A stretch of 64,000 bases of DNA from Catenovulum sediminis (GCF_007289895.1 NZ_CP041660.1:2418001-2482000), one strand, 5' to 3'; shown: positions 50,091 to 59,185, counted from the first letter of the stretch. Notes: a model not told the origin generated them from the letters alone. Numbers and translations are program-made.

Positions 50091-50942
50091 CTAAGCATTA
50101 TTTTTCAATTCAAAATTCTCTGGGCTTAAATAGCCGAGTGAACTATGCCTTCTTGTTTTGTTATAATCAACTTCAATGTACTCAAAAACAGCTTGTTTCA
50201 TGGTTTCGCGGTCCATGATTGGCTCGTATTGAATAGCTTCAACCTTCAGTGAATGGAAGAAACTCTCTGCACAAGCGTTGTCCCAGCAGCAAGCTTTGCG
50301 GCTCATGCTTTGGATAAGCTGATGTTTTTTAATCAGATCTCGATACGCATGAGAACAATACTGGCTGCCCCTATCACTATGGACGATTACTTTTTTTGGA
50401 AAACCACGACGATACAGTGCCATAGTCAACGCGTCACAAGCCAACTGAGCCGTCATTCGATTACTCATCGACCAGCCAATGACAGTACGTGAATACAAAT
50501 CGATAATCACTGCCAGATATAACCAACCTTCACTTGTCATCAGGTAGGTGATATCACCGACCCATTTTTGGTTAGGGCCCGTGGCATCGAAGTTCTGCTC
50601 CAACAGGTTTGGCGCTACAGGAAGCTGGTGATCGCTGTCAGTGGTTGTCTTGAATTTACGCGCTGCTTTTGCCACTAAATTTTGTCTACTCATGCTGTTC
50701 ATAATCGTTTTTAAGTCTGCGTAATTCCCATCTTCCGCGAGGTCGACTTGAATACGTCGAGCGCCGGAGCGTTCTTTGCTCTGGACAAAAAGAGCTTTGA
50801 TTTGCTCATCACGGCTTTGCTGTTTGAGTAATCGCGCACTCGGCTCTTTGCTTGACTTTCGCCACGCATAATACCCACTTCGCGTCACACCAAGCACAGT
50901 CGCCATTGACTTTAGGCGAAACTGGTGCTGATGTTCTAGCAT
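50091..50942 (-). CDS. IS3-family transposase OrfB (DDE catalytic part)
   Basis: 283 residues. The N-terminal HTH_21-like region has VLGVTRSGYYAWRK. The rve integrase core has the catalytic acids in GDITYLMTSEGW, HSDRGSQYCSH and NACAESFFHSLKVE. The ending RRHSSLGYLSPENFE is typical. It is expected to be made as an OrfAB fusion by -1 frameshifting at the A-rich stretch around the orfA stop; the -1 frame is open from there into orfB. Confidence 0.95.
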   Translation of the reverse strand: MLEHQHQFRLKSMATVLGVTRSGYYAWRKSSKEPSARLLKQQSRDEQIKALFVQSKERSGARRIQVDLAEDGNYADLKTIMNSMSRQNLVAKAARKFKTTTDSDHQLPVAPNLLEQNFDATGPNQKWVGDITYLMTSEGWLYLAVIIDLYSRTVIGWSMSNRMTAQLACDALTMALYRRGFPKKVIVHSDRGSQYCSHAYRDLIKKHQLIQSMSRKACCWDNACAESFFHSLKVEAIQYEPIMDRETMKQAVFEYIEVDYNKTRRHSSLGYLSPENFELKNNA

Positions 50943-50956
50943 AAATTCGAATCGGC

Positions 50957-51247
50957 TTATTTTTGATTCTTCGCGAAGTAGGTGGCCGCCTTTTTTAGGA
51001 TGGCTAAATCCTCGGCTTGATCAGCCAATTGGCGTTTTAACCTAGCAACTTCAGCTGCAAGCTCGGATTCGCGTTGGCTAATTGTGGACTTTTTCACAGT
51101 GGCAGTTCGCCAGCTATAGAGTTGCGATTCATAGATTTTAAGTTGCCTAGCCGCTTCAGCAACACCAACTCGTTCAGCTAGTTTCAGGGCTTCTGCTTTA
51201 AATTCAGCGGTGTAAGTCTTGCGGATCTTTTTAGTTGTCATATTCAC
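50957..51247 (-). CDS. IS3-family transposase OrfA (HTH part)
   Basis: 96 residues with the start KKIRKTYTAEFKAEALKLAE, an HTH (VAEAARQLKIYESQLYSWR) and a leucine-zipper-like coiled coil (LAAEVARLKRQLADQAEDLA) ending ILKKAATYFAK. This is the usual OrfA layout for IS3-group elements. It ends 14 bp before the orfB start codon. Confidence 0.95.
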   Translation of the reverse strand: MNMTTKKIRKTYTAEFKAEALKLAERVGVAEAARQLKIYESQLYSWRTATVKKSTISQRESELAAEVARLKRQLADQAEDLAILKKAATYFAKNQK

Positions 51248-52218
51248 CTCGTTAAGTCATTTTACTCACTTAGCGTGGTGTCCAAAAGTATTGGATCAGA
51301 TCAGCACTCTTAACTTGCTTTGTAAGTTGGGTAAATGAAATACGAAGTAGCCAAGGTCAATCAGTTATTAATTTTGACGGAAAAACACTTAGGCATTCAT
51401 TTGATGGTGACCGAAAAACGGCAATTCACAGCGTGTCAGCTTATGCTGTAGAGCAAGGACTCGTTTTAGCTCAATGTAAATCCTTGGGGAAGAAGAATGA
51501 GGTATCCACAGTCATGGAACTCATTGAATTACTCGAAATAAAAGGAAATATCATCACCGCGGATGCAATGCATTGCCTTAAAAAAGTAGCGACAGCAATT
51601 GACAAAAAAGGCGGTGATTATGTGCTACAGGTTAAAAATAACCAAAGTAAATTATCTGACGAAATTAAAGCTTACTTTCATAAAGTGCGCAGAGATAATA
51701 AAGAGTTAATTGCATCACATACGCATTCGACAACAAACGATGGACATGGTCGAATTGAACAGCGTACATATGTTCAATTACCCGTGTCATCATGGCTAGA
51801 ACAAAGAAAAGGTTGGGCAAATTTACGCTCAGTAATAGAAGTTACAAGAGTGCGTTATTTAAACGGTAATCAAAGCTCAGAGACGGCATATTACATCAGT
51901 TCACTCGATGTTAATTTACCACAGATTGCAAAAACGATAAGAAGCCACTGGGCAATTGAAAATTCATCACATTGGGTATTGGATATGACATTCAAAGAAG
52001 ATGAATCGAGAATTCGTCGCGGTGATGCCCCTGAAAATATGGCGACTTTTAGACGTTTTGCTATGAATTTAGCCCGTCTAAGCTCGATAAAAGATAGTGT
52101 AAAGGGTAAGCTCAAACAAGCTGCATGGTCAGACGATATCAGGCAGAAACTTATATTTGGTTAAAAATCATTCGAGTGATTTTGCCCTGTCAGTTGTTGT
52201 AATTCTTGTCTTTAAAAG

Positions 52219-52246
52219 TTGACACGTTGTCTTTAATTCATATAAT
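52219..52246 (+). promoter_or_regulatory. Consensus sigma-70 promoter for the Rhs cargo operon
   Basis: Perfect TTGACA (52219-52224), 16-bp spacer and perfect TATAAT (52241-52246). It lies 30 bp inside the left ISAs1 end and about 150 bp upstream of the first cargo gene, same direction. No other promoter in the window looks this close to consensus. Confidence 0.75.
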
Positions 52247-52255
52247 GCGTCGTTA

Positions 52256-52269
52256 TCTGGTTAACCAGA
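52256..52269. promoter_or_regulatory. Operator-like palindrome overlapping the transcription start region
   Basis: Perfect 14-bp palindrome TCTGGTTAACCAGA, flanked by a second inverted pair ATGCG (52245) / CGCAT (52273). Placed about +4 to +17 from the predicted start, where a bound repressor would block the promoter. The cognate regulator is unknown. Confidence 0.5.
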
Positions 52270-52397
52270 AGTCGCATAAATGTTATGGATTTTTTATAAA
52301 ATGGATTTATCCCACTCTTTTATCTTAAATTCATCTCGTTTTAATTGTTTTTTTAGTGTTTTGTTGTAAGCGCTTACTCAAGGTCACGGATTGAAAT

Positions 52398-52698
52398 ATG
52401 AAATTCAAATTACCTTTAATCATGTTAGGTATAAGCATCTCATCTGTTGCTTATGCAGAGTCTGAAATTACCCCCCCCTGATAATGTAAAATATATTAAA
52501 CATGTCAAACCTGAAGTTTATAAAGTTAAATGTGCAGATGGTTCAAAAGGGTTTGTTAATATAGAAGCAGACGCGATATGCGTTTTTGCCAAAGCTAAAG
52601 CCGTTAATTTATGTCATTTTAATCAAGTATGGTCAGTAGAGCAGGCTGCTGAATATTTATGTTCACAAATTGATTCTCAAGATGGAGACAGCTTATGA
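52398..52698 (+). pseudogene. Small exported protein with C-tract frameshift
   Basis: Signal peptide MKFKLPLIMLGISISSVAYA, then ESEITPP. A run of eight C (52471-52478) shifts into an immediate TGA; with seven C the frame continues PPDNVKYIKHVKPEVYKVKC to the end, about 99 residues in all. The last bases overlap the start of the next gene (ATGA). Function unknown; two Cys-containing segments and no membrane segment. First gene after the consensus promoter. Could be phase-variable or a sequencing error. Confidence 0.7.
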
Positions 52699-53540
52699 AA
52701 CATATTTATAAAAGCGTATTAAAGATACTGTTAGTTGCACTTGTTTTACCAACCAATGTTTATGCGGCAGAACTCACCAACTTTGAATCAAACTGGGGGG
52801 ATTTTTTTGTCGTTCAAGGCAGCTCGCTTAAAAGTTTTACCCGCCGCTCTGGTACAACCTCTTCTTCAAATACTGGCCCGTCGGGTGGCGCAGAAGGCAC
52901 AGCCTATTATGTTTATTTAGAAACATCATCAGGCTCTGCTTATTACAATGGTGATATGGCTATGCTTGAATCACAAACAACCACAGCAACCACATTGTCA
53001 TTTTATTACCACATGTATGGTATTGAAATGGGCACGTTAGCGGTTGCTGTATGGGATGGCAGCAGTTGGCAAGAAATTTGGTCAATTAGCGGGCAAAGAC
53101 ACACTAGCATAAACGATGCATGGACACGTAAAGCCCTAGATATTTCAGCTTTTCCAACCGACAAAAAAGTGCGTTTTATTGCAACGGCAGCGGGTGGATA
53201 CCGTGGAGATATGGCGATAGACCAAATTCGTTTAGACAGTGCTGCTGTGGTGGTGAGATATACCTATGATGCACTGGGGCGCTTAACCTTTTTAACCGAC
53301 AACATTAATGGCAACAAAGACTACGACATGGATGCAGCGGGCAATCGCATACGCGTGCAAAATGGTGTAGATGATGATGCATCAAATGATGATGATTTTG
53401 GAGATACGGGTGGCAGTGAACCAATCTGTTATGCGTATTGGAGTTATATGGGCACAACCATTACCTACGAATGCACCGAGGCGAGCAAACCTTGGGACTC
53501 ACAAAAAACCTTCTACTGTAATATGCAGTGTGGCAACTAA
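52695..53540 (+). CDS. Exported MAM-like domain protein with a YD repeat
   Basis: Signal peptide (VLPTNVYA). Residues about 25-180 look like a MAM/jelly-roll adhesion domain: NFESNWGDFFV, GGAEGTAYYVYLETSSG, LSFYYHMYGIEMGTLAVAVW and GDMAIDQIRLDS. Then comes one Rhs/YD-type unit (YTYDALGRLTFL...DAAGNRI) and an Asp-rich, Cys-containing tail (ECTEASKPWDSQKTFYC). This pairing with a single YD unit is unusual. It overlaps the upstream small gene by 4 bp and lies just before the first Rhs half. Confidence 0.7.
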   Translation: MKHIYKSVLKILLVALVLPTNVYAAELTNFESNWGDFFVVQGSSLKSFTRRSGTTSSSNTGPSGGAEGTAYYVYLETSSGSAYYNGDMAMLESQTTTATTLSFYYHMYGIEMGTLAVAVWDGSSWQEIWSISGQRHTSINDAWTRKALDISAFPTDKKVRFIATAAGGYRGDMAIDQIRLDSAAVVVRYTYDALGRLTFLTDNINGNKDYDMDAAGNRIRVQNGVDDDASNDDDFGDTGGSEPICYAYWSYMGTTITYECTEASKPWDSQKTFYCNMQCGN

Positions 53541-53557
53541 TAATTAAGGGATTAATT

Positions 53558-55390
53558 GTGAAAATAACTAAACAAATTTTATTATTATTAACTGTGGCTT
53601 TTTCTAGCCAAGCAACAGAGCTGCATCATCCACCATTTTCGTTGATGGATAAAAATCACGTCAACATGACCAGTAAACAAGTATCACCATCAGTTACTGA
53701 TGTGTCTATTGGTGGCAAATATGGTTTAACCCATACCGTCACACCAACTGTCAGTACCTTTGGTTATGATGGTGAATCTTTTGGTTTGATAAATATAGGT
53801 GCACCTGACCAATATAAATTTGCCCGCATTATAACTTGGAATGAGTATTTACATAAAGAAGGGTCTACTTCGAGCGGTTGGGTTAAAAAAATAACTGTGG
53901 TTACAGATAAAGAAACGGTAGAGTTTTATTACGACCCACCGTATAACGCCATACGTGACCCACGCTACAAATTGGAAAAAACGTCTGAATATTGGAAATT
54001 AACTCGTCCCGATGGTACTCAATTGATTTATGATGATTATCCATTAACGAAAATTATCTATCCGAATGGTTTTACTATAGATTTAAATCGACAAGAAGAC
54101 CGAATTTACAGCATTCAAACCAATACAGGTTTTCAGCTTAAATATGCTTATAACAATGCCACTTCAACGACATTAGATGTGGCAGATAACCCAGAAATTC
54201 AGAATCCGAAGGTAGACCCGTACTGGGATAATTATAATCCACAATATATTTATGCGCTTAATAATGCAGAAGAATATTGTGCGCACTCTTCAGCCAGTTG
54301 CAGTTTTAGCCAAACTTGGCCAAGAGCAGAGCATATTTGGCCAAATGGCATGCCAAGAGCTATGGCACTAGCAGACTCTGTATTTAAAATTAAAGATGCG
54401 GCAGGGCGTATAACCGAATTTCACCACAAGCCGTATGAGCGCTATGATGCAAAAGATGCCAATGGTAACTATCAATTTGCTTGGCCGATATATGCAAGAA
54501 TTCATAAAATTAAATTTGCTGACGATAAAGCGCCTTCTATTGAATACGACTATGCAAATATTGTTGAATTTGAACCTTCAGCTTATGGTATAGGTAAGTA
54601 TTTTTCTCAGGATGCCTCATTAAAGAGTGCTACGGTAGGAAGTAAAACTTGGGGGTATGGATATTCAAGTGCTAATTATAAAGGGACACCAGAACATAGT
54701 ATAGTAGGTGGTCGACCAAGCATGGGAAGTCGAATGAGTGATTACCATGGCGCACCCATTTGGCACTTTGTACCTGAATATGATATTTATTATGGCTGGT
54801 CATATAGTGGCCGCATTCAATATATGACAAAAAAAGTCGGTAAAGGCACCATTCACTTTACTTACGACGGCAGGGGTAATGTTGAAACCATCAAAGAAAA
54901 TAATGTCATCACCCAAACCGCTGTTTATCTAGCGAGCTGCACAGACTCAACCCGCAAAACCTGTAACAAAGCCACCACAGTGACAGATGCCAACGGCAAT
55001 ACAACCTATTACGAATACAATGACCCATCTGGTCAAGTCACCAAAATAACTCATCCACAAGACAAACATGGTATCTCGCCACAAACGCGCTACCAATACC
55101 AAGACTATTATGCCAAGGTAAAAAACAGCAGTGGTGCATTGCAAACAGCATCAACCCCGCTGCGTTTACTTCATAAAGAAAGTTTTTGTATTAACAGTGC
55201 GTATGTCAATAACAGCTGCAGTGGCAATGATGAAGTTGTCACCACCTACAAATATGAGCATAACAATTTGTTTTTAACCAGTGTGTCGGTTTGGTCGCAA
55301 CAAGAAAATCAAACCAGAACAACTTGTTATGAATACGACAAGCTCGGAAACCAAATTGGCGAAACCACGGCTAAAGGTAGTTGCAACTAA
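53558..55390 (+). CDS. Exported Rhs-type protein, N-terminal half
   Basis: GTG start with AAGGGA 7 bases upstream and a signal peptide (ILLLLTVAFSSQATE); a longer frame from ATG 53528 would bury the signal. About 611 residues of Rhs/YD-like beta-strand repeats (IHFTYDGRGNVETIKENN, YYEYNDPSGQVTKITHPQ). It ends inside repeats (TCYEYDKLGNQIGETTAKG) without the Rhs core, which is in the next gene. The halves together resemble one conventional Rhs shell. Confidence 0.75.
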   Translation: MKITKQILLLLTVAFSSQATELHHPPFSLMDKNHVNMTSKQVSPSVTDVSIGGKYGLTHTVTPTVSTFGYDGESFGLINIGAPDQYKFARIITWNEYLHKEGSTSSGWVKKITVVTDKETVEFYYDPPYNAIRDPRYKLEKTSEYWKLTRPDGTQLIYDDYPLTKIIYPNGFTIDLNRQEDRIYSIQTNTGFQLKYAYNNATSTTLDVADNPEIQNPKVDPYWDNYNPQYIYALNNAEEYCAHSSASCSFSQTWPRAEHIWPNGMPRAMALADSVFKIKDAAGRITEFHHKPYERYDAKDANGNYQFAWPIYARIHKIKFADDKAPSIEYDYANIVEFEPSAYGIGKYFSQDASLKSATVGSKTWGYGYSSANYKGTPEHSIVGGRPSMGSRMSDYHGAPIWHFVPEYDIYYGWSYSGRIQYMTKKVGKGTIHFTYDGRGNVETIKENNVITQTAVYLASCTDSTRKTCNKATTVTDANGNTTYYEYNDPSGQVTKITHPQDKHGISPQTRYQYQDYYAKVKNSSGALQTASTPLRLLHKESFCINSAYVNNSCSGNDEVVTTYKYEHNNLFLTSVSVWSQQENQTRTTCYEYDKLGNQIGETTAKGSCN

Positions 55391-55398
55391 GGATGTTA

Positions 55399-57489
55399 AT
55401 GATGGACAACAAGTTAAAAACAATCTCACAAAAAATAATAGCAGCAATATGCTTATTGCTCTTTAGTGCCAATGTATTTGCCGTGCAGCAAGCGGCCAGT
55501 TTTAAAACCGCTAAACGTTACAACTTAATGGGTCAAGTAACAGGGGTTATTTCGCCACAAGAAAATGGGGTTTACCCTGCAATACGCAATACCTATAACA
55601 GTGAAGGACTGCTTGCCAAAGTTGAAAGGGGCTTCCTTACTGTGTGGAAAAGTGAAACCATTTCACCTGATTATTGGAATTATTATGGCTCAGGCGATTT
55701 TCAGCTCACCCAAGGCATAGAAACGTATGATTACAATACCAGTGGATTGTTAATTGCTACACGCAAATATAACCTAGATGGTGAAATAGTTGCACTAACC
55801 GAATATAGCTATGATGCCAATGAGCGCAAAGAATGTGTTGCGGTGCGCATGAACCCAACACAGTTCACGTCTAACTTAGATGCTTGTACTTTAGGTTTAG
55901 AGGGGATAGAAGGGCCAGACCGCATTACTAAGTTTACTTATGTTACGGCGTCATTAGATTTAGTTGTTAAAGAAATACGCGCTTATGGGACAGAGCTTGA
56001 GCAAGTTTATCGCGAAAATAAATACGATGCGAATTATCGAGTAGAAGGCGTTGCAGATGCGAATGGCAACTACACTAAACTCGAATACAATAGCCAAGAT
56101 TTATTAGCATACCAATATTTTCCAAGTAAAACGTCAGTTGGTTCTCATAACCCAAATGACTATGAATATTACGAGTATGACAACAATAAAAACCGCACCT
56201 TATTGCAAAAGCGTGATGGCAAAATTATTCAGTACCAGCACGATAAACTCAATCGTGTTACTAAAAAAGATTGGCCAAACACAACCAGTTTAGATGTGTA
56301 TTTCGACTATGATTTACGAGGGTTACAAACCGAGGCGCGTTATGCATCTAATACGGGTATTGGTGTAACCTCTAACTACAACGGCTTTGGTGAATTAACC
56401 TCAGAAATTGACAATAGCAGTGGCACCTCATTCACCTTAGGTTATTCTTACGATAAACACAGTAACCGTGAAACCCTAACCTATCCAGATAATAAAACTT
56501 TTACTTATCATTACGATGGCCTAGATAGAATTGAATATATCCGTGATAACTATGGTATTAATATCGTTGATACCACATACGATATGGGCGGATTGCCTGA
56601 ATCTGTAAACAGAGCCAATGGCACCAGTACAGCTTACCAGTTTGATGACCTCGCTCGCTTACAAGGTTTTACGCAAAATTTATCCGGCAGTACAAATGAT
56701 GTCACGTTTGGTTATGCATTTAACCCAGCAAGCCAAGTGACTCGGTTAGACATTAGCAATTTGGCTTATCACCATACACCAGCCAATGTACAAGACTACT
56801 ACAAAGTAAATGGTTTAAACCAATACACAGAAGTGGGCGGCCTTAGCTACAATTATGATGATAACGCTAACCTTACCTCTGATGGTAACCGTACTTATGT
56901 ATACGATGTTGAAAACCGTTTAACACAAATTAAAAATAGCTCTGGCTCGGTACTAGCAACATTTAAATACAACCCAATGGGGCGTTTGTCAGAATACAGT
57001 GCCAGTGGCACAACCAGACGTTTTGTTTATGATGGTGATGCACTCATTGCTGAATACAATACCAGTGGGTCAATGCAACAACGCTATGTACATGGTATTG
57101 GTGCCGATGTGCCTATACTAAGCTACAATGGCTCAAGTACCAGTAGCAGTAACCGCCAGTTTTTACATGCGAACCACCAAGGTTCGATTATTGCGCATAG
57201 TAATTCAACAGGTGGTTTAGCATTTAGCAATAACTATGACGAGTACGGCGTTCCTGATAACAGCAACCAAGGGCTATTTGGTTATACAGGGCAAGTATAT
57301 TTAAAAGAAGTGGGTTTATTCCACTATAAAGCCAGAGTATATTACCCACAGATAGGGAGATTTTTGCAGACTGACCCAATTGGCTATGAAGATCAGATGA
57401 ATCTTTATGCTTATGTTGGCAGCGATCCCTTTAACTACAATGACCCATCAGGGAAAATTAAACTAGTAGAGTATCAGCTTACAAAGTAG
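55399..57489 (+). CDS. Exported Rhs-type protein with RHS core domain
   Basis: Own signal peptide (ICLLLFSANVFA) with AAGGA before adjacent ATGs at 55399 and 55402. Many YD repeats (YSYDKHSNRETLTYPDNKTF, YVYDVENRLTQIKNSSGS) lead to the RHS core near residue 650 (GLFHYKARVYYPQIGRFLQT, DPIGYEDQMNLYAYV). After NDPSGK, where the variable C-terminal toxin normally starts, only ten residues remain before the stop. Toxin-like coding continues in other frames downstream. It lacks the N-terminal PAAR/T6SS region, so Sec-dependent export is implied. Confidence 0.8.
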   Translation: MMDNKLKTISQKIIAAICLLLFSANVFAVQQAASFKTAKRYNLMGQVTGVISPQENGVYPAIRNTYNSEGLLAKVERGFLTVWKSETISPDYWNYYGSGDFQLTQGIETYDYNTSGLLIATRKYNLDGEIVALTEYSYDANERKECVAVRMNPTQFTSNLDACTLGLEGIEGPDRITKFTYVTASLDLVVKEIRAYGTELEQVYRENKYDANYRVEGVADANGNYTKLEYNSQDLLAYQYFPSKTSVGSHNPNDYEYYEYDNNKNRTLLQKRDGKIIQYQHDKLNRVTKKDWPNTTSLDVYFDYDLRGLQTEARYASNTGIGVTSNYNGFGELTSEIDNSSGTSFTLGYSYDKHSNRETLTYPDNKTFTYHYDGLDRIEYIRDNYGINIVDTTYDMGGLPESVNRANGTSTAYQFDDLARLQGFTQNLSGSTNDVTFGYAFNPASQVTRLDISNLAYHHTPANVQDYYKVNGLNQYTEVGGLSYNYDDNANLTSDGNRTYVYDVENRLTQIKNSSGSVLATFKYNPMGRLSEYSASGTTRRFVYDGDALIAEYNTSGSMQQRYVHGIGADVPILSYNGSSTSSSNRQFLHANHQGSIIAHSNSTGGLAFSNNYDEYGVPDNSNQGLFGYTGQVYLKEVGLFHYKARVYYPQIGRFLQTDPIGYEDQMNLYAYVGSDPFNYNDPSGKIKLVEYQLTK

Positions 57490-57974
57490 TACGTCGAGCT
57501 GCGAAAAATGGATGGGACTTTAAAAAAGCAGGAAAAAAGAGATACAAGGTTTTGTTGACAATGCAATGACGTTAGCAGATGGCCAATTCACTGCAGATGA
57601 TGTGATTGCTGCTGTAGATATTATCACTGGATTTGGAAAAGAGTTAGGAGTTATATATAAAATTGCTGGCGATAAACTTGAATCAGGTAAGTGACTATAT
57701 AGGCAGAGCTGATAATTTAGGTGAAAGGGCATTAAATGCTAAAGATGGAAGAGATAGAGATGGGGCTGAAATTGTAGGGTTTTATAAAAAAGGAGATACA
57801 AAAGGTGCTCGAGTTGCAGAACAAAATACTATGAATGATACTGGTGTACCCAAGAAAACATTAGATAATAAAAGGAATGAAATATCCCCTAAAAAGTGGG
57901 AAAGGGAAGGTGTTGTCACTGGAACTGTAATATGTACAGGTATGGGATCTGGTAAGAATAGAAGTTGCTCATGA
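57462..57974 (+). pseudogene. Decayed Rhs C-terminal toxin region (possible GIY-YIG-like nuclease)
   Basis: Three fragments in different frames directly follow the Rhs core: 57462 onward (SAYKVVRRAAKNGWDFKKAG), about 57527-57693 (DNAMTLADGQFTADDVIAAV) and 57663-57974. The last reads SDYIGRADNLGERAL, then TKGARVAEQNTMNDTG and LDNKRNEISPKKWE. That pattern resembles the YIG/R/E part and the closing motif of GIY-YIG-type toxin tails, but the leading GIY strand is not evident. At least two to three frame changes are needed to join them to the Rhs core; one could lie in the A-run at 57533-57538. About 270 bp with no confident gene follow. Confidence 0.5.
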
Positions 57975-58261
57975 AAAATATTATGAAAAATTTGCTGTCC
58001 ATATTATTAGAGAAATTATATTTGCAGCTGAGGTAGGTAATACTTAAAGAATGATGCCACTTTATCTTTATTGTAGTTGAAGTGGTAAGGTTCTTAGTAT
58101 AAGCATTTTCTCAAATCATGAATCATTTTTCGTTGCTATAGTTGTGTACATATCAGAACAAGGGCCTCAATTGAAATTCATATTAAAGAAAAAAGTTGTC
58201 TATTGTATACGTTTGTTAGATTGATGTAGATAAATGGTGCACATAAATGTGGAGTGTTGAC

Positions 58262-59179
58262 ATGAAGAAACCTGAAATTCAGAGAATACCATTTCGTAAT
58301 ATTAAAGTTCCTGAAAATGGAACTGTAGCTATTATCAGAGATGAGAATCCAGAATCAATTGTTGAGACGGTTAATTCAGAACATATTGATGCTATTAGTA
58401 TAAATTGTTCACGTGGTTGGACGCGTCAAGACTGTTCTTTTTTAAGTGAAATTCGAAATTTGAAAGCGCTTGATATTATGACAGGACCGTTAATGGGGGT
58501 TAATTCAATAGAAGCTATGCCATCTCTTGAAGACGTCCATATTACAGCTGTTACAGATGAAAAGATCAATTTCGGTAACCTTGTTAACTTAAAGTCATGT
58601 TCATTGTATTGGTGGCCTGGAGCTTCAAGTATATTTAATTGTTTTCAATTAGAAGAACTTCATTTGGATGAAATTCGCCTTGATGATTATTCAGTAATGT
58701 CAAACTTAGTAAATTTGAAAAGGCTAGGCATTTATAATAGTGACATTAAGTCGCTGGAAGGGATTGGCAAACTATCAAATCTTGAAGAATTAGACTTATC
58801 GAACTGTCGAAGGTTGGAGAGGTTTGACGAATTAGCTGAATTGTCTAAGTTAAAGAAGTTAATAATTAATGGGTGTGCTAAACTTAATAACATTGATTTT
58901 GTTAGTAAACTGTCTGAACTCGAATGGTTGAATATTTCTGATAATCGCTCGATCAAAAGTCTTTCTCCCCTTAAAAACTTGTTCAATTTAAAGATCTTTT
59001 TTTTTACAGGCTCAACAATTATTGAAGATGGGAATCTGTCCGCCCTTGAAACATTACCCAAATTGTCAGTACTAAATTTTAATGGCAAAAAGCAATACTC
59101 ACATAAGCTTGCTATAAAATGGGGATGGGAAAACCTAGATAATCCGAATGTTTTGTTTAATTTACTAACAAAAAAATGA
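58262..59179 (+). CDS. Leucine-rich-repeat protein, possible immunity-type protein
   Basis: ATG 58262 has GGAG 7 bases upstream; an ATG 15 bases earlier lacks one. 305 residues, no signal peptide, with about eight LRR units in the second half (LSNLEELDLSNCRRLERFDE, LSKLKKLIINGCAKLNNIDF, LEWLNISDNRSIKSLSPLKN). Cytoplasmic. LRR proteins are among known immunity families behind Rhs toxins; here the role is inferred from position only. Local AT content is higher than in the chromosomal genes. Confidence 0.65.
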   Translation: MKKPEIQRIPFRNIKVPENGTVAIIRDENPESIVETVNSEHIDAISINCSRGWTRQDCSFLSEIRNLKALDIMTGPLMGVNSIEAMPSLEDVHITAVTDEKINFGNLVNLKSCSLYWWPGASSIFNCFQLEELHLDEIRLDDYSVMSNLVNLKRLGIYNSDIKSLEGIGKLSNLEELDLSNCRRLERFDELAELSKLKKLIINGCAKLNNIDFVSKLSELEWLNISDNRSIKSLSPLKNLFNLKIFFFTGSTIIEDGNLSALETLPKLSVLNFNGKKQYSHKLAIKWGWENLDNPNVLFNLLTKK

Positions 59180-59185
59180 ACCATC

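Larger units (their letters stand above)
50061..51303 (-). mobile_element. Complete IS3-family insertion sequence
   Basis: 1243 bp with perfect terminal TGATCTGATCC / GGATCAGATCA and an imperfect inner continuation including TGGACAC. The ends resemble E. coli IS3 (known). The 3-bp duplication GCA is at 50058-50060 and 51304-51306. It carries overlapping-type orfA and orfB on the minus strand. Confidence 0.95.
49815..52164 (+). pseudogene. ISAs1-family transposase, split by IS3
   Basis: The 5' part lies at 49815-50060 and the rest at 51307-52164. Removing 50061-51303 and one GCA leaves exactly 1104 bases, the length of the intact right-hand gene. Protein differences from the right copy are few (for example V/F in LLD[V/F]IFL, S/T in ELIA[S/T]HTHS, G/R in N[G/R]NQSSE, K/Q in IRQ[K/Q]LIFG). 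Inactive here because of the insertion. Confidence 0.93.
49743..52189 (+). mobile_element. Left ISAs1-family copy, interrupted by an IS3 element
   Basis: Outer end CAGGGCAAGATCATACT. The inner end, read inward, is CAGGGCAAAATCACTCG, lacking two bases (AT) present in the right copy. Without the IS3 insertion (1243 bp plus 3-bp duplication) it is about 1.2 kb, matching the right copy. The inner terminal-repeat deletion may weaken single-IS transposition. Confidence 0.92.

Noticed and set aside
50957-51247. Separate stops between orfA and orfB considered as decay
   Set aside because: A -1 shift between orfA and orfB is the normal programmed arrangement of IS3-family elements, and the ends and duplication are intact.
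52241-52280. Palindrome near 52.25 kb considered as an integron attC site
   Set aside because: It lacks the conserved core sites at the two ends and no integrase gene is present; its position fits an operator better.
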